Source of the DNA: Granulosicoccus sp964594905
Lineage (GTDB): Bacteria > Pseudomonadota > Gammaproteobacteria > Granulosicoccales > Granulosicoccaceae
Direction: 5' to 3'
Length of the DNA: 64,000 nt
Assembly (NCBI GenBank): GCA_964594905.1
Contig: CAZQOI010000001.1
Coordinates: 62,001 to 126,000 of the forward strand
In this document: in pieces, positions 16,173-25,267 of the stretch
How the letters are laid out: every line of letters begins with the position of its first letter
Position numbering within the stretch: the stretch's first letter is position 1
Program-made: the position numbers and the translations under genes
Notes under the pieces: model-generated
Told to the model about the DNA's origin: nothing
Database searches by the model: none
The model's input: the letters and a program-made list of their open reading frames with translations, nothing else

Positions 16173-16948
16173 GCCGACTCTTAAGCTTGTGCGTGATTTT
16201 AGTTTGCGCGTGTTGCGCGTTCAACTTCAGCTATTCGCAAGAGAAGAGTGAAGCACAGTTTGATTGGATCAGTGCTATCAGCAGTGATCGAGCTGATACG
16301 CTGTTGCGTCTGTTTAAGTCGCACGATGCAAAGTTGTTGTTGCCGTTAACCGCTGTAAACGGCAAGACAGCTCTGATGGTTGCTGCCAAACGGGGTGATG
16401 CTTCGCTTGCCAAGGCTCTTGTTAGCGCCGGAGCAAATATCAACGCCCGTACTATCACAGGGGGCACTGCCTTCATGTTTGCGATTCTGGGTGACAAGAT
16501 CGATCTTGCACGTTGGCTCAAAAACTCTGGAGCAGATGTGCATGTAAAAGGAACCAATGGTTGGACTGCGGTAACGATAGCATCAGCAAAAGGTTATACC
16601 GATACTCTTGATTGGTTACTGGAGATTGGTGCTGACGGTCGGGTACCGGATGTCTATCGATTTACACCATTGATGCGAGCGGTGGATAATAATCATCTGT
16701 CTACCGCGAGGATGCTGATCGAAAAAGCCCATGCTGATGTCAATGCGGTAGATGAATACGACAACACATCATTGCATCACGCGGTCGCTGTTAGCCTCGA
16801 TACCACTCAAACAGGAATGATAGAACTACTGCTTGATGCCGGTGCTGATCCCACTAAAATGAACCGGGAAGGGGTCACGCCAATCATGTTGGCGAAAGGC
16901 TTTACAGCGCTTGAGTCACTGCTGCAAGCATCGCATCAGGCTCATTGA
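16169..16948 (+). CDS. Exported ankyrin-repeat protein
   Basis: A 259-residue protein with a clear Sec signal (LLSLCVILVCACCAFNFSYS, cleaved around residue 23), then about six ankyrin repeats. Recognisable repeat cores are GKTALMVAAKRGD, GGTAFMFAILGDK, GWTAVTIASAKGY, RFTPLMRAVDNNH, DNTSLHHAVAV and GVTPIMLAKGF. It would be periplasmic and probably binds another protein. It is coupled to the upstream unknown gene. Its last 47 bases overlap the 3' end of the convergent patatin gene, so the two stops interlock and antisense interference is possible. Its partner is unknown. Confidence 0.85.
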   Translation: MSRLLSLCVILVCACCAFNFSYSQEKSEAQFDWISAISSDRADTLLRLFKSHDAKLLLPLTAVNGKTALMVAAKRGDASLAKALVSAGANINARTITGGTAFMFAILGDKIDLARWLKNSGADVHVKGTNGWTAVTIASAKGYTDTLDWLLEIGADGRVPDVYRFTPLMRAVDNNHLSTARMLIEKAHADVNAVDEYDNTSLHHAVAVSLDTTQTGMIELLLDAGADPTKMNREGVTPIMLAKGFTALESLLQASHQAH

Positions 16949-19199
16949 TTTCAAGCTGTATCTCTGAAGGCTCACACAGACCGTGGCGAACAAAAACACG
17001 GCAGGCTTCTTCGTATCCCATTTCGCTGATCTTCTTGTACTGTTTGAAATCTAATAAGGATATCGAACGCACGTTCGGTTCGATCAGAATATCCAGCATT
17101 GCCTTGGTTTCATTCATTCGTTCGATACCCTTGATATCGGTGGAGCGAAGCAAGGTCTCTGCAATTCGCGGTACACGAATTCTGGGTGAGAACGGATTAA
17201 GTCGGGATAACAACACCGACCATCCGGACAAGGAAGTGTCAAAATCGTAGTAGCAGAACTGATCGGGAATGTGGCTGACATTGACGCCAATGATCTTGCC
17301 CTTGCCACCAAGACGCTCAACCATGATGTCGACGGGAAAGGTGTTCAACACGGCGCCGTCGATCAATAAATCGCCATTGGCGGTTGGTACTGGTGTGAAT
17401 ACACCGGGTATGGAAATAGTACTCCGAACCACTTTCCACAACAGGCCACGATCATGTAGCACTTCTCGACCGTCTGCCAGATTGGATGACACACAGAAAA
17501 AAGGCACCCATAAATCCTCGATATGAATATCCCCATAGACTTCGCGACAGAAATTCGACAGCTTCATTGACTTCATCAAGGCGACGATCGGTAGGGTGTA
17601 GTCAAACAAGGCCTTTTTGCTGGCGAAAGTCGCTGATAAAGCTTCGATATCTGCGTAGTTTCGACCCATTGCCATTGACGCACCCAAAAGCCCACCCATA
17701 CTTGAACCACCGATATAGTCGATGTCCATGTCTTGTTCTTCTATAAGACGCTGCACACCCAGGTGGGCATAGCCTCGCGCGCCACCGCCACTCAGCACAA
17801 TACCGCGTGCCTGACCTGCCATTCTTCGAGCAAGACGTGCGAAATGTTTTTCATCATCCAGACGCACATGATGAAACGCGTCGAGTCGACGTGAACGTAA
17901 CCAACGCGCTGTGTTCTTCGGCGATACGGTTTCTGGTGTATGCAACAGGATCAGGTCTACGTTGGGTCGGTGACGTGATGCTGCAAACATATCGCTCAAT
18001 TGAGATTCGATATCGCGGATACTGTCATCGTTTTCGATGCCTGCGCTGGTCAGAAACAGTACACGGTCAGCGCGATTTACACAGCGTCTGGTCCATGGAT
18101 TCCATTCTTTGTCGGCCACATAGACAACTTGGTCGAAACGGTTTTCCTTATCATCAAGCCATTCTGCAACCGCTGGATTGAATACGTTGTCGAAGTCAGT
18201 CTGAGCGGCGTTTGCCCGACCATATAGTGTGTCGAATCCATTGGCGTCGAGCGTTAGTGTCGAACCAAGCTTGCGCATCTCTATCTTCAACTGATGTACA
18301 AAGCGGCGCAGCGGAACGCCGTTATCGAGCGGTATCAGTACGAAATTCTGATCGTTGGAGTAGTGAGCTTCGTGACGTACATTAGCCACATGACGACGAA
18401 CCACCAGTCGCGACAAGGACATCAACATATCCGCCCTTGGAGCAATAAGTGTATTGAAGGCTGCTTTGTCGAGTCGTGCGACAGTGGATTCGCGGGCGAC
18501 GATAACAGTGGCGCTGCGCCGAGTATCTGCCAGTAGCGCAAGCTCACCTACTGTCTCTGGTGCTTTTACCACGGCCATGCGCTGGGTGCGGCCGTCGATA
18601 TCGGTTGTTTCGACAATCATGCGGCCAGACAAGACAACATATAAACCGTTGGCTTCGTTGCCTTCCTCAAACAGCACTTCACCACTGTTGTAGTGATGCA
18701 CCGTCGTTACTTGCAGAAGCTCATTCATGGTGTCAGCTTCGATGACACCAAAAAGCTCGAGAAAGGCTCGTGCCAGTGTGACACTTCGTGACAGATTGGC
18801 CGCGACGTCATAGACGTGTGCGAGTATTTTTGGATCAATCCCCGCGAGGCGCTCAAATGCCACACGCGGGAACGTCGCAACGCGTGTTTTTTTCAAGGCG
18901 ATCGCGTTGACCAGATGTTCGCCACCGTTCAGCGCTGCGAAATCACCTGCGGTATCACCTTTGGTTCGTGTTTGCAGATGGAAGGTATTGCTCGAATCGT
19001 TATACGGCAGGTGCAGACCGATCTCACCATCGATAATTAGGTAAAGATCGTCTGACTCACGTCCTGCTGAGAACAGCACTTCGCCAACCCCAAGATCACG
19101 TGTATCAATACTTGGGGCAAGTTTGTCCCACAGTGTTGCGTCGATCGACTGAAGTAAAGACAGCTTTTTTAGCTGCCGAATTTCACGGGCATTGATCAA
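16902..19199 (-). CDS. Patatin-like phospholipase with two cyclic-nucleotide-binding domains
   Basis: A 765-residue protein resembling neuropathy-target-esterase/RssA-type lipases. Two cNMP-binding domains (about residues 15-125 and 140-255) show the FSAGRESDDLYLIIDGEI and FEEGNEANGLYVVLSGRM patterns with downstream ARxxxVARL segments. After a ~200-residue linker the patatin domain has the oxyanion loop SGGGARGYAHLG (near 467), the nucleophile motif GGSSMGG (near 500) and the catalytic DGAVL (near 615). It has no signal peptide. It likely hydrolyses (lyso)phospholipid at the inner membrane under nucleotide control. Start is TTG at 19199, overlapping the stop of the Rieske-like gene by four bases (TTGA), so it is translationally coupled as last gene of the run. 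Confidence 0.9.
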   Translation of the reverse strand: MINAREIRQLKKLSLLQSIDATLWDKLAPSIDTRDLGVGEVLFSAGRESDDLYLIIDGEIGLHLPYNDSSNTFHLQTRTKGDTAGDFAALNGGEHLVNAIALKKTRVATFPRVAFERLAGIDPKILAHVYDVAANLSRSVTLARAFLELFGVIEADTMNELLQVTTVHHYNSGEVLFEEGNEANGLYVVLSGRMIVETTDIDGRTQRMAVVKAPETVGELALLADTRRSATVIVARESTVARLDKAAFNTLIAPRADMLMSLSRLVVRRHVANVRHEAHYSNDQNFVLIPLDNGVPLRRFVHQLKIEMRKLGSTLTLDANGFDTLYGRANAAQTDFDNVFNPAVAEWLDDKENRFDQVVYVADKEWNPWTRRCVNRADRVLFLTSAGIENDDSIRDIESQLSDMFAASRHRPNVDLILLHTPETVSPKNTARWLRSRRLDAFHHVRLDDEKHFARLARRMAGQARGIVLSGGGARGYAHLGVQRLIEEQDMDIDYIGGSSMGGLLGASMAMGRNYADIEALSATFASKKALFDYTLPIVALMKSMKLSNFCREVYGDIHIEDLWVPFFCVSSNLADGREVLHDRGLLWKVVRSTISIPGVFTPVPTANGDLLIDGAVLNTFPVDIMVERLGGKGKIIGVNVSHIPDQFCYYDFDTSLSGWSVLLSRLNPFSPRIRVPRIAETLLRSTDIKGIERMNETKAMLDILIEPNVRSISLLDFKQYKKISEMGYEEACRVFVRHGLCEPSEIQLEINEPDAMLAAVTQAL

Positions 19200-19891
19200 C
19201 AGAGCACCTGCTGTTTTGAGAAATCTGTCGCGGCGACGATTGTAGTTGTATCACCAGTTCGCGCACGAACATCTGATACTCCGTATTCCATCGCCAAACG
19301 GAAACCGAATTTTTCTAAAAAGCGATCGTATTGATCGGGGCCAACACTGCCGACAGCGCTGAGCTTGCCTTCAGCGTCTGCTTCAAGAGCAATAGCGGCG
19401 AGTGGAACCGGGGCGGGCCCGCTTAACACCTCGCCAGCTTTGGCGGGGTCATAGACGCTGCGTTCTGAACAACAGCTGATCATCCCTGCTCGATCCTGAC
19501 GTTTACCGTTTTTGTCGTAAAACGTCACAGCTTCATGCCGATAGGAAATGTGGCTGATTGGTTTGGCTGGGTGGGACATTTTGTGGCTGCAAATGGCTGA
19601 GTAGGCAACAACTGAAAAATCATCATCAATGCCGCCTGGCCATGGGCCATTAGATTGCGCTGATGTGGATAGCTTTACCAAAAAGCAGGGGGTTGTCTTG
19701 AAAGGATAACTGAAGATGAATGCATTTCCAGGACGCAAAGCATCAAGGGTTACAGGCGAGTTGTCCTCGAACAACAAATTGGTAGTTTGATAGTGTGTGG
19801 CGGCAGATGCGATAGAGGTTAGTCCCGCGGCGCCACTGGCGGCGTAACCCAGCAAACTACCGCAGAGTTTGTGGAAATGTCGTCGGTTCAT
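19196..19891 (-). CDS. Tat-exported Rieske-like 2Fe-2S protein with atypical ligands
   Basis: A 231-residue protein with a twin-arginine start (MNRRHFHKLCG) and an Ala-rich hydrophobic segment ending near SIASAA. A Rieske-like centre is visible: Cys101-Ser-His103, then Cys140-Cys141-Ser-Glu143 followed by RSVYDP. In standard Rieske proteins the second motif is CxxH with a following G-S-x-Y/F-D. Here the S-x-Y-D part is kept but the His position is Glu. The neighbouring VVAYSAIC and PAPVPLAAIAL strands fit the Rieske fold. It is coupled to the patatin gene. A periplasmic electron-transfer role is likely if a cluster binds; the ligand change makes this uncertain. Confidence 0.75.
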   Translation of the reverse strand: MNRRHFHKLCGSLLGYAASGAAGLTSIASAATHYQTTNLLFEDNSPVTLDALRPGNAFIFSYPFKTTPCFLVKLSTSAQSNGPWPGGIDDDFSVVAYSAICSHKMSHPAKPISHISYRHEAVTFYDKNGKRQDRAGMISCCSERSVYDPAKAGEVLSGPAPVPLAAIALEADAEGKLSAVGSVGPDQYDRFLEKFGFRLAMEYGVSDVRARTGDTTTIVAATDFSKQQVLC

Positions 19892-19972
19892 GGTAACCGC
19901 TGCACCTCGTGAACGCCGCGAAAGTTACCCACATTATAGGGGTTGAACCCGGGTGCTGTCCTGTGCAGAAAC

Positions 19973-20743
19973 CTACATTGCCGTGAAGTCGATATTTCCG
20001 AACCAGGCGGTCGCTTTCTGATTGCTGTTGTCGCCATCAACCATGACTGCATAGCCGCTCAAACTCTTGATTGGCCTGTCGAAAGCTTTGGCAAAATCTT
20101 CCATGACATTTCGTCGCTGGCGTGTCCATTCGCCGACATGATTGTCACCGGACTGGACTGCGATCATCACTGCCTTGTCGGAGTAGGGGTTACGCCAGAT
20201 GGTGCCGGTTGGCACATTTGAGGCCCATACATAGTTGACAGCAACCGTTTCCCAAGGCAGGAAACCGACTTGTGCGACGACATAGAGACGCGCTGGAAAA
20301 TCATCACCAGCACGGGCCTGCTCGTCGATATCGGGGTAAGTTCGGTTGATTCTCCATGACCAGTCGAGCCAAGGTGTACTGGCAAGATCGATAGCTTTCT
20401 CTTTGTAGAGAACTGACGCTTGTCCAGCGGTACTGGCTTTCAGAACTCGAAGGCCGTCGTCGTCGATGATTTCGTATTCGGTATTGCCGCTAAAACTCTT
20501 CTCGTTCCAGGTACGCAGATTGGTATCGGGAAACTCACCCGGCATGGTCACACCTTGGGCGATTGGCATCGCTTGGGTCATCGGTACGATCATCAGCACT
20601 GCCGACATTAGTGCTACCTGGATGGTGCGCTTGGCGTTGCTAGAATTCATTGAGTTGTCGTCCTGCGAGTCCATGGTCTTTGGTGCGTTCGCGGACCTGA
20701 AAAGTTCACCGTGGATTGGCAATCGCAACAGGTATTGGCTCAC
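19973..20743 (-). CDS. DUF3047 domain exported protein
   Basis: A protein of up to 256 residues matching the DUF3047 pattern (WLDWSWRINRTYP, DDFPARLYVVAQ, GTIWRNPYSDKAVMIAVQSG, RNVMEDFAKAF and GYAVMVDGDN). The final part, ATAWFGNIDF, fits a carbohydrate-binding-like beta sandwich seen in this family. Three starts are possible. GTG 20743 overlaps the nagA stop by four bases (GTGA). ATG 20674 and ATG 20650 both shorten the leader, and the last puts a normal Sec signal (ALMSAVLMIVPMTQAMP) near the N-terminus and best suits an exported protein. It follows nagA directly; its function is unknown. Confidence 0.75.
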   Translation of the reverse strand: MSQYLLRLPIHGELFRSANAPKTMDSQDDNSMNSSNAKRTIQVALMSAVLMIVPMTQAMPIAQGVTMPGEFPDTNLRTWNEKSFSGNTEYEIIDDDGLRVLKASTAGQASVLYKEKAIDLASTPWLDWSWRINRTYPDIDEQARAGDDFPARLYVVAQVGFLPWETVAVNYVWASNVPTGTIWRNPYSDKAVMIAVQSGDNHVGEWTRQRRNVMEDFAKAFDRPIKSLSGYAVMVDGDNSNQKATAWFGNIDFTAM

Positions 20744-21909
20744 AAGCCCGTAAACTGTCCTCTTAGCCAGACACCGCCTAGCCGCTTGTCGTCGCCGATG
20801 TACGTAATATTTGCCAAGCTACCGGTGCTGAGGTAGCCATGATTCTTTGCCTGATTCAGACACCGAGCCGGATTGCCACTGGCTAGTTTCACTGCATCGG
20901 TCCAATTGAGGTTGGTGACTTTATGCAGGTGATGGACAGCACTGTGTATGTCACAGTCAGCACCTGCGAGCGTACCGTCATCGAGTCGCAACGCGCCGTC
21001 GCAACGGTGAATGCTTCTGCCATTTAAGTTAAGGCTTTTCATGTCTGTGCCTATCGTCGACATTGCATCGGTGACTAAGCAGGCAGTGTTGTGTGTCTGT
21101 CGGCTATGCAATGCAATCGACAGGGCCACATCATCGACATGATGGCCATCGGCAATCATGCTGAAGTATGTTGTTTTATTGTGTAGTGCTGCTCCGACGA
21201 GTCCTGGATCGCGATGATGAAGCGGGCTCATGGCATTGAACAGATGCGTTATTGTTTTAGCGCCTGCGTCGATAGCATTCTGAGCGACCTGATACGTACA
21301 GTTGCTATGACCCAAGCTTACGATGATGCCAGCATCGGTCAGTGCTTTGATTTGTTCTGGTGTGACAACGTCAGGTGCAACTGTGACCATAAGTACCGGC
21401 AGCCTTGCACGTGCGTCAATTAACCGATCAAGATCTTTTTCAGACATTGGATGCATTAATGAGCCGTCGTGAGCGCCTTTTTTTTCTGGTGATAAATGGG
21501 GCCCTTCCAGATGTAAACCGAGAAACCCGGGAACTGACTGTTGATGGGCTTCGATAGCTGCAGCTATTGCTTGCTCAAGTACTGAGTCTGTATCGGTTAT
21601 TAGCGTCACCAATAGCGCAGTTGTACCGTAGTTTAAATGTGCGCGACATATGGTTTCGATACCGCCGACTGTCGGTTGATCGTTTAACAGGGCACCTCCT
21701 CCACCATTGACTTGCATATCGACATAGCCTGGTTGCAACAATCCGCCGTCAAGCTTGGTCAACGGAGTTCCATCTGGCAGCGCTGAGCGCGGAATCACAT
21801 CATCAATAATGCCATTGTTTATCAGCAAAGCATGATCGACGTGGGCCTTGTTGCCATCAAAGATAGTTGCTCCGATCAGGGCATGAGGCTTAGACATTAA
21901 GGCGACCAT
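20740..21909 (-). CDS. nagA: N-acetylglucosamine-6-phosphate deacetylase
   Basis: A 389-residue amidohydrolase that converts GlcNAc-6-phosphate to glucosamine-6-phosphate and acetate. Family markers are PGYVDMQVNGGGG (NagA keeps Q-x-N where many amidohydrolases have HxH), HLEGPHLSPEKKGAH with the metal-binding Glu, SLGHSNCTYQ, THLFNAMSPLHHRDPG, ADGHHVDD, and the catalytic Asp in LVTDAMS. Length is normal (about 380). It lies 15 bases after the sugar-kinase gene, and together they would take GlcNAc through phosphorylation and deacetylation, suiting peptidoglycan or chitin recycling. No nagB gene is in the window. Confidence 0.95.
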   Translation of the reverse strand: MVALMSKPHALIGATIFDGNKAHVDHALLINNGIIDDVIPRSALPDGTPLTKLDGGLLQPGYVDMQVNGGGGALLNDQPTVGGIETICRAHLNYGTTALLVTLITDTDSVLEQAIAAAIEAHQQSVPGFLGLHLEGPHLSPEKKGAHDGSLMHPMSEKDLDRLIDARARLPVLMVTVAPDVVTPEQIKALTDAGIIVSLGHSNCTYQVAQNAIDAGAKTITHLFNAMSPLHHRDPGLVGAALHNKTTYFSMIADGHHVDDVALSIALHSRQTHNTACLVTDAMSTIGTDMKSLNLNGRSIHRCDGALRLDDGTLAGADCDIHSAVHHLHKVTNLNWTDAVKLASGNPARCLNQAKNHGYLSTGSLANITYIGDDKRLGGVWLRGQFTGL

Positions 21910-21924
21910 GGTTAATCAGTGCAG

Positions 21925-22857
21925 TCATGTTTTGTTGCCATTAGCACTCATGGCCATTGCTATTGCGCCGTGCAAGCTATCGTTTTTTGATGTGCTAAGG
22001 CGTGATTGAATTCGAGTGGACAGCCACGGCTTATAGCTTGGGCCAAGTCCACCCAGTAGGCATAGGGGCGTACTTTGATCTTGACCCATGCTTGTTCCGG
22101 TTACGGTAGCTTCAATATGCTTGGCGCCCTTTTTCATAAGTGTAGTCGCCACTGCGTCTCCATTGGTCGCAGCGGTCGCGATGTCCTGTGCATAAGCTGC
22201 AAGTAAATCGGGTGACCATCGTTGCAAATGGGAGCTGCTTTGTGTAGCTACTGGTTTGTCATCGTTGCAATGCTCAATCAAGCTGTCTGGCCCAATGACC
22301 AATTTAACTTGTTCATCGTTGAATGATGACGCAATCACTTTAGTAAGCGGTGAGTGTTCCTTGACCCCATCCATAGCCAGTAAAGTATATTCGAGCAGAC
22401 TTCGACCAAGCCAGGCACCTCCAGATTGATCGCCGAGTAAGGATCCCCAACCACCAACCGAGGCTACATCACCATTGTATTGTTGGTAGTACACCGAACC
22501 GGTACCAATGATGGCCACCACACCATTACTTGTTCCGAGTGCCCCGTGAAGCGCAATCTGACCATCGCTGCAGATGTATGTATTGCGAAAGGGCAGAGAC
22601 GTTTCAAGGTCTTTAATACAGTCAAGGACGTTAGCACCAGCAATACCAAGCACCGCTGATGATCTTGCTAAATCCGCTTGCGTCAAACCAGCCTCTGTCG
22701 CGGCCAAGGCACAAGCACTGAGGATATTGCTGCGAGCCTGCTCGCTGTTTGTCGCCAGATTGGCCGGTCCTGCCGACCCCTCGCCCAATGTCACACCAGA
22801 AGCGTCTGCTATTCGCGCTTGGCAACCGGTACCGCCACCATCAACACCCACAAACAA
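21925..22857 (-). CDS. N-acetylglucosamine kinase, BadF/BadG ATPase family
   Basis: A 310-residue kinase of the ASKHA fold. Phosphate-binding FVGVDGGGTGCQARI opens the protein, GTGSVYYQ and GGWGSLLGDQSGGAWLG build the ATP site, and LLGGLGPSYKPWL is the adenosine motif. The best start is TTG at 22857, which has a strong GGGGGG ribosome site 7 bases upstream; a GTG two codons later is possible. Immediately upstream of nagA with the same orientation, it most likely phosphorylates GlcNAc, giving the substrate for NagA. Glucosamine kinase activity (GspK type) cannot be excluded from sequence. Confidence 0.87.
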   Translation of the reverse strand: MFVGVDGGGTGCQARIADASGVTLGEGSAGPANLATNSEQARSNILSACALAATEAGLTQADLARSSAVLGIAGANVLDCIKDLETSLPFRNTYICSDGQIALHGALGTSNGVVAIIGTGSVYYQQYNGDVASVGGWGSLLGDQSGGAWLGRSLLEYTLLAMDGVKEHSPLTKVIASSFNDEQVKLVIGPDSLIEHCNDDKPVATQSSSHLQRWSPDLLAAYAQDIATAATNGDAVATTLMKKGAKHIEATVTGTSMGQDQSTPLCLLGGLGPSYKPWLSTRIQSRLSTSKNDSLHGAIAMAMSANGNKT

Positions 22858-23121
22858 AGCCTATCCCCCCATAAAATCAAAGTATAGAGCCTCGGAGAGC
22901 CTCGGGGTCGGACCACGCTAAGTGATTGATTCGTATGTGAATCTCAAGAGAAGAGGGTGTTTTTTTGCCCTTGTAAGCTCATTTTGACGTTTACAACCGG
23001 ACGGTCACTCAACAATAAGGCGCCAGAATTCATGCCCGAATAAGGGATTGGTTAGCAAACCAACGGGAGAACCCTGTCGTATCGCGTATCATCACCGCGG
23101 TTTTAGATAAATACGAATTGC
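22858..23121. promoter_or_regulatory. Divergent intergenic region, GlcNAc operon versus ctaA
   Basis: 264 bases lie between two divergent starts and should hold both promoters. A 9-base direct repeat GAGCCTCGG occurs at 22887-22895 and 22897-22905, close to the kinase start. A T-rich stretch lies near 22961-22975. No NagC/NagR-like palindrome or convincing -35/-10 pair was found by eye. Confidence 0.4.
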
Positions 23122-24123
23122 ATGTCCACCTCCGCTTCACATCACTCGCTTAATACTTCTCGCTACAGACAATTCTGGTGGTGCGCGATTGGGACTATTG
23201 CCACGATTTATGTATTGATCTTGGTGGGCGGTATCGTGCGAGCGACAGGCGCCGGTATGGGTTGTCCAGATTGGCCTACGTGCTTTGGTCAATGGATACC
23301 GCCTGTTAGCGAAGCTGAACTTCCATCGAACTATCAAGAAATTTACGCTGATCGTGGTTACGCTGAAACCACATTCAACGTACGTAAAACCTGGACTGAA
23401 TATCTCAACCGTTTGCTCGGCGTCTTTACAGGTTTTACGATTCTGTTGACTCTCATATTTTCCGCCTATCTGCGTAAACGTGAACCGTCAGTTTTCTGGT
23501 TGTCATTAGCTGGCTTTATTCTCGTTGGTTTACAGGGCTGGCTAGGATCCCGAGTGGTGGCCAGTAATCTTCTACCTGGCATGATCACAATTCATATGTT
23601 GTTGGCGCAAGTCATAGTTGGGATTATTATCGCAGCGTGCATTCATTCAGCTCGTCACCGATTTCAATTTTCTTACATTGAAAACTTTTCAAAATGGGTA
23701 TACCCCTCGTTGATTGTTGTGATGGCGGCAGGATTGCTGCAATTGGTTGTAGGCACACAAGTGAGAGAAGCGGTCGATTTGGTTGCGCGGAGTAGTGACT
23801 ACCAGAATCGCCACTTGTGGATAGACAATTTGCCGTTGATTTTCAGCTTCCATAAATACTTTGCGATACCTGTGCTAGCGCTCAATATCTGGCTGATCGT
23901 GTCAATTCTAGGTGCCAGTCGTTGGCGGCTTTTAAGGGGTCTATGCATCGCATTAGCGAGTCTCCTTATTGGCACTATCGTCATTGGCATGAGTATGGAA
24001 CGTCTGAATTTACCGATGTTTGCGCAGCCACTTCATTTGTGGTGGGGCTCACTGATCTTTGGTGTTCAGCTTGCTTTATTATTACTACTGCGATATTGCC
24101 GTGACCAACAGGCTAGGGTTTGA
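23122..24123 (+). CDS. ctaA: Heme A synthase (CtaA/Cox15)
   Basis: A 333-residue, eight-helix membrane protein that oxidises heme O to heme A for aa3-type cytochrome c oxidase. Signature segments are ILVGGIVRATGAGMGCPDWP with the conserved TCFGQWIPP, WTEYLNRLLGVFTGF with its Glu-Tyr-Asn-Arg block, QGWLGSRVVASNLLPGMITIHM (heme-ligand His), LQLVVGTQVRE, FSFHKYFAIPVLALN and the final histidine in AQPLHLWWG. The Cys in GMGCPDWPTC is as expected for the type with a periplasmic Cys pair. No ctaB or oxidase genes are nearby, so it is a solitary copy here. Confidence 0.93.
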   Translation: MSTSASHHSLNTSRYRQFWWCAIGTIATIYVLILVGGIVRATGAGMGCPDWPTCFGQWIPPVSEAELPSNYQEIYADRGYAETTFNVRKTWTEYLNRLLGVFTGFTILLTLIFSAYLRKREPSVFWLSLAGFILVGLQGWLGSRVVASNLLPGMITIHMLLAQVIVGIIIAACIHSARHRFQFSYIENFSKWVYPSLIVVMAAGLLQLVVGTQVREAVDLVARSSDYQNRHLWIDNLPLIFSFHKYFAIPVLALNIWLIVSILGASRWRLLRGLCIALASLLIGTIVIGMSMERLNLPMFAQPLHLWWGSLIFGVQLALLLLLRYCRDQQARV

Positions 24124-24250
24124 ATACGCCACAGCGTTAAAGTTTGAGGGGTTAGGCCTGTAATCAACGACAGTAGTTTCTTGAAATAGTCTTGCGTATC
24201 TGCGATTCAATGGGCAGAGTTCTTGTTAACACCACGACAAGGACGTCGCC

Positions 24251-24655
24251 ATGCAGCTCCGGCATTTCTTCAAGCTTTATTCGCTCGCGCTTTGCACACT
24301 TTTTCTTGTTGCGATTGTCTCTACTGTAAACGCCGCGGAACTTGTTGATATCAATCAAGCTTCGCCTGAAGAGCTCGCGCAAACCCTACCGGGAATCGGG
24401 CCGAAAAAAGCGCTGGAAATTGTTAAGTGGCGCGAGGAGCATGGCCCATTTCCAAACATCGAAACCTTGATTGAAGTTCGTGGCATCGGTATGAAAACAC
24501 TCGATAAGATACGCAGCCTATTAACTATTGGGGACGTATCACCAACGGCGCTATTGCAAACCACTGAAGGGCAGGCTATGCATGCTGTTCAGTCGGTCAT
24601 ATCGCTTGCACGGCGTGAAGCCGAACGATATCAGCAATCAATCGAGAATAAATAA
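24251..24655 (+). CDS. ComEA-like helix-hairpin-helix protein
   Basis: A 134-residue exported protein. A Sec signal (LYSLALCTLFLVAIVSTVNA) is cleaved after about residue 28. A ComEA-type tandem HhH domain follows: VDINQASPEELAQTLPGIGP, KKALEIVKWREEHGPF and IETLIEVRGIGMKTLDKIR. The fold binds DNA without sequence preference. Short periplasmic ComEA proteins of this kind help pull DNA in during natural transformation in other gammaproteobacteria. The ~40-residue tail is Gln/Glu rich. The gene stands alone, convergent with apt, with no other competence gene in view. Confidence 0.87.
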   Translation: MQLRHFFKLYSLALCTLFLVAIVSTVNAAELVDINQASPEELAQTLPGIGPKKALEIVKWREEHGPFPNIETLIEVRGIGMKTLDKIRSLLTIGDVSPTALLQTTEGQAMHAVQSVISLARREAERYQQSIENK

Positions 24656-24679
24656 AAGACGAAAAAACGGCTGTTCGGA

Positions 24680-25207
24680 CTATTCGCCACTGAACTCACA
24701 AAGAACGTGGACTGAGACATCCATTTTTTCTATGCGCTTGCGCCCACCGAGATCTGGAAGGTCGATGACAAATGCGGTACCAATAACCTCGCCACCCACA
24801 CGTCGAATCAAGTTAATGCCTGCTTCACAAGTGCCTCCTGTAGCGATCAAATCGTCCACCAGCAGTACACGTTCGCCTTTCTCGATGGCACCTTCATGCA
24901 GCTCCATTGTTGCCTCTCCGTATTCGAGTGTGTAAGCCTCGGATAATCTTGGGCCCGGTAATTTTCCAGCCTTTCGAATTGGTATGAAGCCGACAGACAA
25001 TTGGTGAGCAATGGCTCCGCCCAGAATAAATCCACGTGCCTCCAGAGCAGCGACTTTATCGATTTGTTCGCCAGCGAACGGGTGGAGCAGCATATCGATT
25101 GCCATACGGAACGCGCGAGCATCACCGAATAGTGTCGTTACATCCCGAAACTGGATTCCGGGTTTGGGAAAATCAGGGATCGTGCGTATAGCGTCTTCTA
25201 TCTTCAT
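24680..25207 (-). CDS. apt: Adenine phosphoribosyltransferase
   Basis: A 175-residue type I PRTase that salvages adenine to AMP with PRPP. Markers are the N-terminal IPDFPKPGIQFRDVT, LEARGFILG with the APRT Arg/Glu pair, RKAGKLPG and YTLEYGEATMELH, and the PRPP-binding loop VLLVDDLIATGGT. Length and order are standard. It is monocistronic and convergent with the ComEA-like gene, with only 24 bases between the stops. Confidence 0.96.
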   Translation of the reverse strand: MKIEDAIRTIPDFPKPGIQFRDVTTLFGDARAFRMAIDMLLHPFAGEQIDKVAALEARGFILGGAIAHQLSVGFIPIRKAGKLPGPRLSEAYTLEYGEATMELHEGAIEKGERVLLVDDLIATGGTCEAGINLIRRVGGEVIGTAFVIDLPDLGGRKRIEKMDVSVHVLCEFSGE

Positions 25208-25267
25208 GGTCGATTAACAGGAGCTGCGTGCTACCATTCAGGCTTGGGCCCTGATGATGAATCAACT

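Noticed and set aside
22887..22905. Tandem GAGCCTCGG repeat
   Set aside because: Only two 9-base copies with one base between; it could be chance, and no regulator is implied.
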